From contig OW386554.1 of the NCBI GenBank assembly GCA_936435175.1, positions 24,628,944 through 24,692,943 of the forward strand: a stretch of DNA of 64,000 nt, given 5' to 3'. The translations under genes were made by a program, and so were the position numbers. Positions 10,990 to 21,859 of this stretch are shown piece after piece; positions within the stretch are counted from its first letter, which is position 1, and every line of letters begins with the position of its first letter. The notes below the pieces were generated by a model. It did not search any database and was not told where the DNA came from. It saw only the letters and a program-made list of their open reading frames with translations. Origin of the DNA: Glyphotaelius pellucidus. Taxonomy: Eukaryota > Arthropoda > Insecta > Trichoptera > Limnephilidae.

Positions 10990-11310
10990 TTCCTCTTAAC
11001 GAGGGGAAGTTCAGGGAAGGAAAAAGGTATGGGGGTTTAGAGTTGGGTTGAAATCTAGGGGTCAGTGTGTCCGGGAGTGACGAACGTACGTATCTATTCC
11101 TTCAACATCAGTGCAAGGCGATGGGTCAACAGATTCCGGCTGGAGAGGTCAAAAGGCCTCCCTCATCCAGCCTCACAAATGTTGGGCGCGCGTTTGGCGT
11201 GTCTCCCCACTGTGCACTGGTGTCGAAGGGATCAATGGCGGTAATTCCTCGGAGCATCTTCCATTTAAAAACAAGTGGAGCAAGGACAGCATTCCCACCT
11301 AACACTTACG
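10990..11310 (-). mobile_element. R440 family fragment
   Basis: On the minus strand this resembles the 3' half of the 47690-48127 copy. Matches include GGGTCAGTGTGTCCGGGAGTGACG (plus strand), CAAGGCGATGG and the pyrimidine-rich block with TTCC(C/T)TTCC. The inner hairpin region near 11120-11170 retains complementary arms. The open frames on the plus strand here are repeat translation. Confidence 0.6.
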
Positions 11311-11319
11311 CTCTAAAGC

Positions 11320-12130
11320 ACGTGTTCCCAACCGTGGATCCCCAAAATATTAAACAAAAAAAATGATATATTTAAGCGTAAAAAAACGTGTAGAGTTAAT
11401 TGTAGTGTCAAGATTTTATTTATTATTAGAGACACTTGGCTGATATTTTTGCTTATAAGCTAAGAGTGAAGTTAAAAATATTAGTTTTGATGACAAAGAC
11501 GCCTTCTTGGTATACTGTGATAACCCTGAATTGAAAACAACCTCCGAATTCAAAGCACCACCATGGCCAACGTCATATATTTTTTAAAATAGTTTTACAG
11601 TTCAATGTGGCTCATTAAATTTACCATTAAAAAGAGAAGTATTTGTTGTATAATAGATATTAAATATTAACGTGTATTTAAAAATTAAATATTTATCAAT
11701 GTATATCAATAACCATAATGCTTCAAATAACCTATCCAGCAGAAAAAAAATAAAATACACTTACTCAGGTCCAATATTACATTCAATTCCAATGTTAGCC
11801 GAAATACAGATTAATGCGTTTCGTAATTTCCTGGCACGAAACTTGGTGCGTCGTCCCACTGTTCCAGTTTGATAATCAGCATTAATAATTCACACTTTGC
11901 CATATTGGCAAAGACGGTTAACGCCTAAATCTCTCTCCAGGGGTGACCTAGATCCCTGGATTTGATTTACCTAATAGTATAAAATAAGAGAAATAATAAA
12001 ATCTATGAGTCTCTGCCTTTATGCAACTTCGCTTTCTTCTGAACCTACTTATTCTACGCATCGTAGGCAAAATGTTAGGTGACATATATTGAGTATGCAC
12101 TTACCTACTGCAGAAGAGAAACACGTACAA
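11320..12130. other. No recognised gene
   Basis: AT-rich DNA without recognised repeats. Short open frames (for example 11672-11872) have low-complexity composition and no recognisable motif. Confidence 0.35.
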
Positions 12131-12132
12131 TA

Positions 12133-12589
12133 AGGAACTCCAGTGAAAAATATTATGGCTTTAAAAAATATGTTCATATAGACCAATCAACGCTGATTCT
12201 GAATATATAAGTGGTATTAAATAATATTTAACGTAGTTTTAAAAAATATATTAAAAAGTCCATTTTAAAACAGTTCATTAAAACACCCTGTCAAGTTGGT
12301 ATTATTGAATTTGTGAGGCGTGACGTCACCGCGTCCATAAAACGCTCCAATGCTGAAATTCAAAATGGCCGACGATGAACAGCTGTTTCCAGTTGCCTAC
12401 AAAATTCATACTTCGGTTGGTCATGATGACGTCACACTAGATTCGGTGGTTTTCGGGGGATCTGGAAAAATTAAAACTTTGACATTTATTTTAACTATTA
12501 AAACTAACTATAAAAATAAATATGCAGTTATTTAAGTTAGAAGGTCATTATTCATTTAAAAAATAAATAAAAATTGGACTGGAGTTCCT
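12133..12589. mobile_element. MITE with 12-bp terminal inverted repeats and TA target duplication
   Basis: The element begins AGGAACTCCAGT at 12133 and ends ACTGGAGTTCCT at 12589, a perfect 12-bp inverted pair. TA dinucleotides flank it at 12131-12132 and 12590-12591. TA duplication is the hallmark of the Tc1/mariner superfamily, so a non-autonomous member is inferred. The interior has two TGACGTCA palindromes (near 12320 and 12430) and CAAAATGGCCGACGATG near 12360. There is no transposase. Confidence 0.65.
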
Positions 12590-12619
12590 TATTAGAAGAA
12601 TTAGCCATAACGTGGTTGG

Positions 12620-12865
12620 GACAACTTTCAATATTCAGTCATTAAGGGACCTAAAAAATTCGCGTCGTGTACGGTTAAATTCCAGCCATTTTGCGGGAAA
12701 AGCGGAGTTGTTTTCAGCATTCCCAAAGATGACATAGGCCCTGATGGATTTTTTTCCTCGGCGACTCCTGTATGGCGCTAATGTAAGCTGAAGAATTTTC
12801 ATTTTTATGGTTTGGGCCTCCCGTGTGGAGTTAATATAAGCTGAAAGATTCACGTTATTTGTGGT
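12620..12865 (+). mobile_element. R440-type 3' tail, duplicated and decayed
   Basis: CATTCCCAAAGATGACATAGGCCCTGATGG, then GCGACTCCTGTATGGCGCTAATGTAAGCTGAAG, matches the 3' tail of R440. About 60 bp downstream a second tail end (CTCCCGTGTGGAGTTAATATAAGCTGAAAG) appears, so the terminal segment is present twice in tandem. Confidence 0.5.
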
Positions 12866-13119
12866 TGACTCACTTCAATTTGCGGGAAATACTTTGTTAT
12901 TTTTCAGAAAAAATTGTGGTATTTTGTAGTAAAAGCCATGATAGGTATATCAGAGAGATAAGGCACAGAACATTACTAAAATCCGGCGCGGATAACGAAA
13001 TCGCGGAAAAGTAGGTTCGGTAAAATATCAACATTCGTTAAGAAATTAAATGTGAAAATCTCATTTTTTTATGGCAATTATAAAACATTTAATAATAATA
13101 ATAATAAATTTTGTTCTTG

Positions 13120-13262
13120 TATAGTTTTGTATTTAGTGTACTTATACAATGCAATTACATCGCGTGAATTGACTAGATTAGCATTTGTGGAAAAGTGTGT
13201 GGAAGGATTAAGTTTTTCCTGTGAGGAAGATTTAACCCGGACGTAAAATCTAGAGAACAAAT
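13120..13262. repeat. Direct repeat D, left copy
   Basis: About 125 bp shared with 15475-15600 at roughly 90% identity by eye, including GTGTGTGGAAGG(A/G)TTAAGT and GAAGATTTAACCCGGAC(G/A)TAAA. The two copies flank the Penelope-like element. The minus-strand translation is open in both, but most differences change the residue, so coding constraint is not supported. Confidence 0.65.
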
Positions 13263-14300
13263 AAAATAATAACAATTAAAATTTATTCGACGAGAATGCC
13301 AACATTTTTTTAAATACCAACCAGGAATTATTACATTCCTCGTCAAATAAAATTATTCAATTATCACACATTTTGCATCAAACTTCAATTATCTCAACCA
13401 AACGTATGTTGACAAACTTTCGTCAAACAAATGGTTGAGTATTAAAGAATTGAGCCCAGAAATAGAAAGATGTATGCTTGTAATTCAGGATAGAGTCATT
13501 AATACGAAAAATTATAGGAAGGAAATAATAATAGATACAAATCAAATTGATGATTCATGTAGAAAATGTTTACCGCTGGAATAAGCCGGCCGTCAATTAG
13601 ACTATAAAAATATTACCATTTGTTATTTCAGCAACTGGCATTACACCTAGCTTTCTCATTTAAAATTTAGGCTTATTAGATTTGTCAAAGAATGTATATA
13701 TAAAAATGCAAAAATCAGTATCATATTAAATACATGTAGGATTACGAAAGATTTTTAAAATATTTATATTGAGGGATCAGTAGGATTTATCGGTCCAGTT
13801 AGGAGTTCCATCGAGCCGAACCCTCTGATATGAAAATATCTGGAGTCGGTGAATTATTTTCACATTTGGTCTCTGGTAGGTTGTTGACGTGTTGTTCTTG
13901 TATTGTTTTGTATTTATTATTTTTCATTTCTTCAAAATAGGCAAATTTACTTTGTGGCGTCATCATTTAATAATGAAAAACAATTACTTTGTGCAACAAC
14001 CACTATTTAATTAACAATATCAACATGTTTCGAAAACTATGTTTTCTTCGTCAGGATAATAAGTTAATAAAAAATAACAAAAGACAAACAAGTATAGACT
14101 AATTAGAACATAGACAAAATATTAGAAAGGAGAGGTGATTAATTACATAAAATATATCATAAAAAACAATTATATAAAATAAAATATAGAAATTATTTTA
14201 GAATCTGTAAAAAATTACATTAACATAATAATTTTTTTTTTTTTTTAAAAAACAAAACAAGAAGTCTAAATAACAAAATAAATTATTATAAATATAAGTA

Positions 14301-15008
14301 TTAATACGAAAATAAATTTAAAAGATGGCTATTTTTAAAAAACGTTTGGTTATTTATAATATTTAATTTACTATTAACACTTTTTCTAATTTCTAAAATT
14401 TCTAAATGATCTAATTGTATACCCGTTGTGTTAGTGTGTAAAATTTTTAAACCTTTATTAATATCAAAAGAATGACCTGTTTCCAAAATGTGGTTTGCAA
14501 ATTCTGAATAATTATTATTATTTAAACATCTTAGATGTTCCTTAACTCTAATGTTAAAATTTCTCGAAGTCTTCCCAATATAAAAAAAGTTACAATCATT
14601 ACAAATTAATTTATAAACCCCAGATTTGTTCAAAAACACACCTTTGTCCTTGTTATTTAATATATAATTTTTTAATTTGTTATTGGCGTAAAAAGCTGGT
14701 TGGATATTATCTGGCATGTTTTTAATTATCAAATTTGAAGTGTTATTATTTAAAAATACAATTTTTCTCCAATTATTATTCTTGTCAACTACGTGTGGAT
14801 AAACAAAAGATCTAAAAAACTTTTTCTTATATTTTTTGTTTAACATATTATCTATTAATTGTGTGGTATAACCGTTATTTATTGCAATTTGTTTAATTGT
14901 ATTTAATTCTGTTTTAAAATTTTTTGAAGATAGGGGAACATTAATTAGTCTACTTAGTAAGGTATGAAAAGCTGCTAATTTTTGTGAAAATGAATTAATT
15001 AATTCTTT
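14301..15008 (-). pseudogene. Penelope-like polyprotein C-terminus with GIY-YIG endonuclease
   Basis: The frame is open from 15008 to a stop at 14301, about 235 codons; its first ATG is at 14846 but the frame clearly continues upstream to 15008, where the inverted terminal repeat begins. In order there are a basic linker (KKYKKKFFRSFVYPH), then KSGVYKLICNDCNFFYIGKT and RNFNIRVKEHL. These carry the paired motifs of GIY-YIG nucleases (GVYK and FYIGKT), the catalytic-type arginine and the CxxC pair (CNDC) typical of Penelope endonucleases. In the family this domain nicks DNA for target-primed reverse transcription. The RT domain is missing, so this copy cannot be autonomous. The domain itself is intact by eye, suggesting a relatively recent insertion. 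Confidence 0.85.
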
Positions 15009-15024
15009 TTATTAACTTATTATC

Positions 15025-15052
15025 CTGACGAAGAAAACATAGTTTTCGAAAC
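15025..15052 (+). ncRNA. Hammerhead-ribozyme-like core in Penelope terminus
   Basis: CTGACGA (15025-15031), a six-bp stem GAAAAC (15033-15038) with GTTTTC (15042-15047), and GAAAC (15048-15052) occur in the required order and spacing. A short stem III with an NUH cleavage site may follow (TTGTT near 15067), but stem I pairing is imperfect, so activity is uncertain. The same core is on the minus strand at 14054-14027. Confidence 0.55.
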
Positions 15053-15112
15053 ATGTTGATATTGTTAATTAAATAGTGGTTGTTACACAAAGTAATTGTT
15101 TTTCATTATTAT

Positions 15113-15470
15113 TTTTCATTTATTTATGTTATTAATCCCATTAACGCTGTTATGGGCTTTTACATACAAAATTACATTTTTATGATTTAGTGCATTTAAG
15201 TGCATTTAGTGTGTTTAAATAACAAAGATAACATAAATAGGTTTTACAGATGGTACATAGAAGTAAAGATGGTAGGTAAAAAGTATAACGTTATACAATA
15301 AGAGAGATTGAAATAATAAGGTTTTGAACATAAATTAAAAGATATGAAATGAAAAAGTACGAGATGTACTTACAAAAAACTAATACAATTCAGCTTAAAA
15401 TAATTATACATATTATTTATAATAAGACCTGAAATAAAACAAAGTGTTATGAATAATGAATATTTATAAT
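15113..15470 (-). mobile_element. LINE 3' untranslated region
   Basis: TTTATTTATGTTATTAATCCCATTAACGCTGTTATGGGCTTTTACATAC resembles the start of the 3' end of the LINE at 45600-46918 (TTTATTTATT..., CCATAGGGCTTTTACATA) and the scrap at 29525-29600. It is read as a minus-strand LINE 3' UTR truncated before its ORF. Confidence 0.5.
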
Positions 15471-15474
15471 TATA

Positions 15475-15600
15475 CTTATGTAGTGCAATTGCATAGCGTG
15501 GATTGACTAGATGAACATTTGTAGAAAAGTGTGTGGAAGGGTTAAGTTTTTCCTGTGGGGAAGATTTAACCCGGACATAAAGTCAAAAGAACCAAAATTG
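15475..15600. repeat. Direct repeat D, right copy
   Basis: Second copy of the ~125-bp repeat at 13120-13262, in the same orientation, about 2.3 kb apart. It is followed immediately by the inverted copy of the AGCGCC-type short repeat (15603-15638). Confidence 0.65.
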
Positions 15601-16254
15601 AAGAGCGCCGTTTTTGTGAAAAACTACCTCGAAGGCTCTGTAACATGATTTATGCAACTTAGAATTAGTACCTTTAATTTAAGTAAGGGAGGATGTGGAC
15701 CTGTAAAGTTGTTAATTCTGTCTCCTTGAGAACAGAGAGAGATGTAGATAATAAGGTGTAAAAACCATTGTAGGAGGTAATCTCGCTCTCTCACATCTCA
15801 GCTTGCAAATAGGAAACACGCAACCGTAATCTTGTACACTACACTTGTAATAAATGTAATCTCTAAATTTAACGCTTATTATTATATCTCCACACCAATA
15901 TAATAAGAACAACTGCAATGAAACACTCACAGTAAAACTTTTAATAAAGTTTAAGAAGAATAATATTATTAAAAAAACTTCTCGGTAACAGATTTAAATT
16001 TGTCTTCTCTTTCTTGCGAGATATTATCGACTTTCTTCACAGGATCCATGAGCTTTGGATGCCTCTCTGAGCTATTCGACTTTTTACTTCGATTTTTGTT
16101 TATATATATAATGAAGAAGTAAAACTTCAATGTCCACTTTTACGTATTTTGTCTTACGCCAGGGTGAGGTATGTTAAATTGAACCTTTTTTATTCCTACC
16201 GGGAATCATCTGGCGATCTCCTATTACAGGTATCCGTAAACTATACACGGCGGC

Positions 16255-16705
16255 GCTTCCCCGCTCAAAAAGAAGAAGATGGAGAGATATGTAATTAGGA
16301 ATGTTGGACTGAGCGCGCTAATATTTTAAATGATGAAATTAAAGCGGAAATTGTGAAAATGTTTAATAAAACATGAATCGTTTAAAATAGAGCAAAAATC
16401 TCATGGAAGGCGTCTTAATTATCACTTTAAGAAACCTTGTGAATTTTTTCACAACTATAACTTGTAAAATAATAGAAACAAACGTGTTTTTAATAATTTT
16501 TGGAGCATACTTTGCGATTTTTTTCTATCGAGAGAATTTCATAAAATTAGCGTTTCGGCGTAGAACGCATCTAGGTATCTTCAATAATAACATTTTTTTA
16601 AGAGCTTTAAAACTTTAAATCTTTAAGGGAGATATGTAAGAAATCGGTACAAATTCGGGTAGCGGCGGCTTGACCCCTCAGGCTAATTTGTACAGTTTTC
16701 GGAAC
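16255..16705 (+). repeat. Dispersed 430-bp repeat E, copy 1
   Basis: Shares its whole length with 19755-20185 and 40138-40575. Common motifs in order: CCGCTCAAAAA(G/T)AAGAAGA, GTGAAAATGTTTAATAAAACA, TTTAAAATAGAGCAAAAATCTC, ACTTTGCGATTTTTTTC, GTTTCGGCGTG and AATTCGGGTAG(C/T)GGCGGCTT. The 71-codon frame at 16403-16618 is not kept in the other copies. No terminal inverted repeat or tRNA motif was seen, so class is unknown. Confidence 0.7.
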
Positions 16706-16905
16706 ATTTCATATATGTTTTTTATTATTTTTGTTATTAATCTCATATTTGTCTCATAGAAATCCTTTACTATAATGGTTCAAAATTTGAACTAAATGAG
16801 ACTAGGTCCTTAACCCCCCAGGCTATTTTGTTCGGTTTTCGGAAAATCTCAGATAGGTCTCATAGAAATCTTTTACTATAATGGTTAAAAATATGAACTT
16901 AACGG
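16672..16905 (+). repeat. Tandem duplication, ~130-bp unit
   Basis: CCTCAGGCTAATTTGTACAGTTTTCGGAA...ACTATAATGGTTCAAAATTTGAACT (about 16677-16800) is repeated as CCCCAGGCTATTTTGTTCGGTTTTCGGAA...ACTATAATGGTTAAAAATATGAACT (about 16815-16900). Confidence 0.65.
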
Positions 16906-16909
16906 TGTT

Positions 16910-17345
16910 AGAAAGAGAAAACGCTTTTAAAAAATCTAATAGTTAACCACAAACAATTAAAATGTACACCTTTGTGAATCAAAAAAAAAATTATGAAACC
17001 TTGGGAATTGTTTATTAATTATTTTTATATGAAACGAGAAAGAAGTTGGTTGACAACAAGGTTTGTAAAATGCATTTGCAAAATAACACAAGGGTGCGTT
17101 CTTATTTTTTCGATATCAGTAATTTTAATTAAAACGTAAGAAGAGCCATTTCTAAAACATTTTTATTTTTGCAATAAAAAATTTTATATTTCAAAAATTA
17201 TATGTTTATTTTGAATTATAAAATTTTAAAGCGTATATCATCGCCTTTCACAATCAGTTTTTAGTTATCGGATGTGTTCAGAAAAATTCCATTTATTTGG
17301 AGTTTATTACAAACCCGAAATTTTTTAATCCTCCGAGAAAATAGG
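16910..17345. other. No recognised gene
   Basis: Very AT-rich sequence with A and T runs; nothing recognised. Confidence 0.4.
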
Positions 17346-17400
17346 CCTGGCGCCCGAGTGGTTAAGCATTTCAGTGTAAATACTTTGTGTAATGGTAGGT
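17346..17400 (+). mobile_element. tRNA-like SINE head (second family)
   Basis: GGCCTGGCGCCCGAGTGGTT followed by AAGCATTTCAGTGTAAATAC has the form of a tRNA A-box region. A related but decayed stretch is at 56383-56430 (GCGCCC...GATGGCTAAATATTTCAGTG). No clear B-box was found downstream, so the assignment is tentative. Confidence 0.4.
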
Positions 17401-18515
17401 ACCTAAATGAGATATCCAAATAATGAATTGACAGCGGGATGTACTGTACATACACATGTGCACATGTGCACTTAACAAGGCTTTTCGTATCACCGGGAAT
17501 TAACCCGATCATCTCGGCATGGTCGCGAGGAAGCCAACCATGTATAATGGTCACATGCGAGTACCCCCGATCGTGAAAAAGTGCAGGTATCTCTTGCGAT
17601 TACTCTGCATTCCGATCGCATGTCGCTCCTTTTACACAAATGATACAAAAGTCTGTAATTTACAGCATTGCTGGCTTGTAAAAAATGGCAAAATGGTTGC
17701 CAATTTAATGGCCACAAGTCCCGACATAACTGCTGCCCAATTTGGCATTATCACATTGACTAGCGTTCACAATGAACGATTCTCGATGCCTTACTATTTA
17801 AGTGGTTTGAATTGCGTGTAATAAATATTTTTATGAGTACATCTCGGCTCACACCTTCCACTGTTCATTAGTGAATCCCACGTGATGATATCGACTTTCG
17901 AAAAATGTAATGAATAAGTTATCTCTACGTTTGAACAGCTATATTTCACGTCATTTAAATACCAGTCGCTAGTCAAACCAGAACAATAATAATGAGATGA
18001 AGACTGATAAAAGTAAGCAAGATACTTAACAGCAACAGGTGTACTTTTTTGTCATGATAATGTCTCATTCGTTTTCTCAATAATTGCATATTTTACATAT
18101 AGCTACACCACACAGGTAAAACTTAAATTTGTTTTATTTATGGAAAGAAGTAACGACACGGCTCGCCAAGTTTAAAACCATTTATTGAAAAACTTAAATT
18201 TGAGACGAAAAACATGGCGTTTTTTTTTTTTTTTATAGTTTAATGAATATAAAGGCTCAATGTGTTATGACATGGTAGAATCTCCATAGTAGCCAGAGTT
18301 AAGTTAGCCTTTCGGAAGCTGAGCGAACTGTCTGGCCCGCGATAATTTAATAGTACACATCTTATAACCCTGCACAATTCGCATGAACGGATGAATTGTA
18401 GCCACCTTGGATCTGGAGCCCGAAAATATTTTTAAAAAATCCTCGACTTGTGCAGAAACGGGCGGTCCGTTCAATAAATTCTCCTATTTTAACGAACGGA
18501 TTGCAAGAAAACGAA
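17401..18515. other. No recognised gene
   Basis: Includes a palindromic ACATGTGCACATGTGC motif near 17454-17470 and a moderately GC-balanced block, 17490-17820, open on both strands (plus 17519-17821; minus 17717-17490). Neither translation was recognised. A T run at about 18216-18233 is present. Confidence 0.35.
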
Positions 18516-18519
18516 TTGC

Positions 18520-18905
18520 AAATAGAGCTTTGGAGTCGAACGGGAATGCTGTCCTTGTTTTATTGATATTTCAATGGAAGATGGTCCGAGGAACTAGCGT
18601 CATTGATTCCTTTGGTATCACTGCACAGTCCGGAAACACGCCAAACGCACGCCAAACGCACGCCCAACCTTTGTACACAGTTGACATTTGTCAAATGAAA
18701 ATGAATGAATTTCTACGACTCGTTCTTGAGATCAACAGCTCGGCTTTGGAAAGGTTTGTCGGCCTATGTGTTTCCTCCCTCAACAACAGATTCACTCCTT
18801 CCTTTCCATAAAAAGATCCTCTACCAGCATCCCCAAAGATGACATTGGCCACGGGGGAAATCATTTTCCTCAGGGCCTCGCGTGTGGAATTAATGTAAAA
18901 AAAGA
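18520..18905 (+). pseudogene. LINE ORF2 C-terminus joined to an R440-type tail
   Basis: The stretch 18530-18640 corresponds to 61215-61350, where the translation reads QSLEHKRQLGMLSLFYRYFN, the conserved block near the end of many insect LINE reverse-transcriptase proteins. Here the block is eroded by frame changes. After about 18750 the sequence becomes the R440 3' tail (AAAGATGACATTGGCC, TTTTCCTCAGGGCCTC, GGAATTAATGTAAAAAA). A plus-strand frame from 18407 to 18811 crosses the region but mixes LINE and non-LINE sequence and is not considered a gene. The continuity of LINE coding remains and R440 tail suggests that R440 ends derive from this LINE family; the alternative is two adjacent insertions. 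Confidence 0.6.
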
Positions 18906-19229
18906 AATTACTTCGCAAGCCGCAATTTTTTGCGTCGTTATAGAAAACAGACGCAGGAGTGTTACACTTCATTAGAATAATTGGGTATGTCAGATTCAGA
19001 CTATGGTAGAATGTCCACATTCATTATGCATCGCATCTCATAAGTACTAATTTATTACTATCGTATTAATAATATGTAATCACAAAGGCAAACCATTTCA
19101 ATGAAATTAAGATGAACATTAGAAATTAGTACCGAAATAATTTTAATGAGATATATAGTACAGAACCAACATTAACTAACAGTTTCATTTCAGTTCAGAA
19201 TGTATATTCTGCACGATACCTACCATGAT

Positions 19230-19545
19230 AAATGAACCTAGGTATTAAAAACATCTTTAGATTTTTATTGTTTCAAGTGAGCAGTAGTGGGAGCTGGTTC
19301 TTGAATGCACTAAGTGCCGGAATTGGAGGGTTATGTACATTCCCATTCCCCGGGGCTATTCTGAAGTGGTGCTATAGCAGTACCTACCTACTTACCTGGT
19401 GCCTACCTACATCCTGCCATGTGGTACCTTCTTACGACCTACCTACCCGGCTCCCTGATGTAAGAATAAACTTCCTAGTATCCAACGTAGTCGAGTTTAT
19501 GTTGGTTTATGGCAAGAAGCAATATTACAACTTCCAATGGTAGTT
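19230..19545. other. No recognised gene; low-complexity CTACCTAC tract
   Basis: A plus-strand frame of about 100 codons exists but crosses a CTACCTACTTACCTGG-type low-complexity stretch (about 19380-19450). No domain or motif was recognised. Confidence 0.3.
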
Positions 19546-19754
19546 ATCATTGGGTGAACTTTTCACCAGAACCTAGTAGGTACTTCGGCAAATTGATTTC
19601 GTGTTCGGTTTATTTATATTTCAATTCAATTCACACGAGAAAATAATACCGTGTTACCACGTTTAGGTACGTTTGGAAAAGCGACGATGTAATTACAAAA
19701 GGGCAAGTGACGGGTCGCGAAAGCTCCTTTTATTTATTTTTATTGTTAAGGCGC

Positions 19755-20185
19755 CATTTACCCGCTCAAAAATAAGAAGAAGGAGAGATAAGTAATTACG
19801 AATGTTGGAGAAAGCGAGCTAATATTAAAAGCGATAAAATTGAAGCTAAAATTGTGAAAATGTTTAATAAAACACGACTCGTTTAAAATAGAGCAAAAAT
19901 CTCGCAGGGAACTTCTAAAATAGCATTTAAAGAAACACCGTGAATTTTTTCTTACATAATATACCTTTCTAAAATAAGTGAAATGAACGTGTTTATAATA
20001 ATTTTCGGTGCACACTTTGCGATTTTTTTCAATAGAGGGAATTTCATATAATTTGTGTTTCGGCGTGGGGGTCGTCTAGATATTATCTTTTAAATATCAC
20101 ATATTTTTTGAAGAGCTTAAAAACTACAAATGTTTAAGAGAGGTTACATAATAAATGGGTTGAAATTCGGGTAGTGGCGGCTTTG
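19755..20185 (+). repeat. Dispersed 430-bp repeat E, copy 2
   Basis: Full-length relative of 16255-16705, same orientation, about 3.5 kb away. Begins at CCGCTCAAAAATAAGAAGAAGG and ends near AATTCGGGTAGTGGCGGCTT. Confidence 0.7.
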
Positions 20186-20897
20186 TTCCTTACATGTTCA
20201 TACATTATAAAATACATTCTATGGAAGTTAAGGCTATATTTTTATAAAAAATCGATAATTTTATTTTACTTCAATTCGTATTCAAGCGAAACTACAAAAA
20301 AAGCTTTAATTTATTCGAAGAATAGTTTTGATAATCATGACATAAACCCATTTAAAGTAAAGATTAATAGAAAATATTATTTAACAATAAGCTTCGCATT
20401 AAATGAATATAATGAAGTTAAATAGAGCATTATGGCAATGATTTTGCGAGCCAAAAATTGTTGTTTTAATCGAAATAGGCTAAAAAGCAGTAAAAATGAC
20501 AGAGTTGAAGAGTTTTTTCTGCATTGAAATAATTGGATAATTTTTACGGCGCAGTTGTAAAATATCACCTCAATTTATGGTAGTTTACTGCAAAGCAAAT
20601 GCAATCCCTACCCTCCCATGCCTCGAATGCTCTGTTCTCTTCGAAAATGCTTTCTCCCTCTCTCTTTAATTCGAGGTCAATGTTTTAACGTTAAATATAA
20701 ATGTGAGAACTTTATTATAAATGTAAGAACTTAGGATAGTTTTTAATGATAACGTCCCTAAGAAGGTTGGTTGTATCCGAAACCAGTTGATACAATGTAC
20801 ATCGGCTGTCCAAGAATTAAAGATCGTTCTAATTTTAAAAATAAAGAAATATATATATTTATAAAAAATCATATGACATTTTAGATACATATCCCCA

Positions 20898-21050
20898 CTA
20901 TTTTTCGACATAGTCCCCGTTATAATCGATGGACTTGGTGAACATTGGCACCAGGCCCTTGACTCCCTTATCACAGAACTCCACCGCCAAAAAAACTGAA
21001 AAAACCAAGTACTGAAATGATTTTCTTCTTTCAGACGGAGAAAATGCCGA
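20898..21050 (-). pseudogene. Tc1/mariner-like transposase C-terminus (tentative)
   Basis: On the minus strand, a frame ending at the TAG at 20900-20898 reads SPSERRKSFQYLVFS upstream, then FCDKGVKGLVPMFTKSIDYN and GDYVEK at the very end. The final pattern (KG(V/L)..LV..(Y/F).K.I...GDYVEK, stop) matches what I recall of the C-terminus of mariner-related transposases. A mostly different minus-strand frame (21148-20666) overlaps it and is a shadow. The catalytic aspartate triad would lie upstream and is not present, so at most a truncated remnant is left. Assignment is by memory of the family pattern and could be wrong. Confidence 0.4.
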
Positions 21051-21859
21051 AGAAACCTTAACCAGTAACTGCTACAGAAAAGGTGTCTTCTCCAGGTGGA
21101 CTTGCTGATTGAAGTGATTCTGTATGAGACACTAGAAATTTTGTACAACTGTGTTTTAAAGAGTAGTTCCCTGTACTTTTATTGTGAAAAACACTTCTTC
21201 ACTTATACCTATTATATTATACCTTCTCCCTCCGCGTTCTAGTGGGAACTCTCCAAAAGTTTTCCTGCTAAATGTTGTTTTAGGTGAAGAAAAAGGTGCA
21301 AATCATGTCATTGATTGCCTTTTTGATTCCGGGGTTAGGTGGTGAACCCAAGTTTCAACTCAAAAAAGCTTTGCCTTGGTTAGAAAAACACGGTTCGAAG
21401 AGATCCGAGCGCTTTCCATACGATGTTGGTCTTCAGCGTTTTGAGCACGCAATTTGTTTACGCCATTTTTTCCTCAAAATCATTTGTGTGGTAGTCTTAT
21501 TGACACGTCTGTGATAAAAATTGCGATCTTACAGGGCGAACTCCCTCTTAGTTGAGAAAGCAAAAAAATGAGCCATCTCACAGGCGGCGGAATTCGACAG
21601 CGTTGCGTCGATCACAAACGGGCGCAAAGATCGCACTGAAGCAGCTACCAAGCCGGATCACCATTCGTTTTTTAGGGGAAAGTCTGAGCTACACGCTATT
21701 TTGAGAAATATTGTCCGCGTCGCTGAAAATGAGAATATTTACAAGTGATTAAACATAAATAACCTTTCATTTAATTATAATGATAAGCCACAAGGTAATT
21801 GCTTCCTTCAGTGATACAAAATGTAATAAAATATCATTTACACGTAATAATTTTTTTTT

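Larger units (their letters stand above)
13930..15112 (-). mobile_element. Penelope-like element, 5'-truncated, with inverted terminal copies
   Basis: A minus-strand coding remnant with a GIY-YIG endonuclease (14301-15008) is followed by a 3' untranslated region and a terminal repeat at 13969-14074. The same ~105-bp terminal sequence occurs in opposite orientation at 15005-15112, directly abutting the 5' break of the coding region. Both copies carry a hammerhead-like core (14054-14027 minus; 15025-15052 plus). Penelope-like elements are known for such terminal repeats and for truncated, inverted arrangements. No reverse-transcriptase core remains. Confidence 0.8.

Noticed and set aside
13078..13275. 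Minus-strand frame in repeat D, open in both copies
   Set aside because: Most nucleotide differences between the copies change the residue, so there is no sign of coding constraint.
18407..18811. 134-codon plus-strand open frame
   Set aside because: It crosses a LINE fragment and the R440 tail out of their natural frames.
20666..21148. 160-codon minus-strand open frame
   Set aside because: It overlaps the mariner-like C-terminus in another frame and has no recognisable domain of its own.
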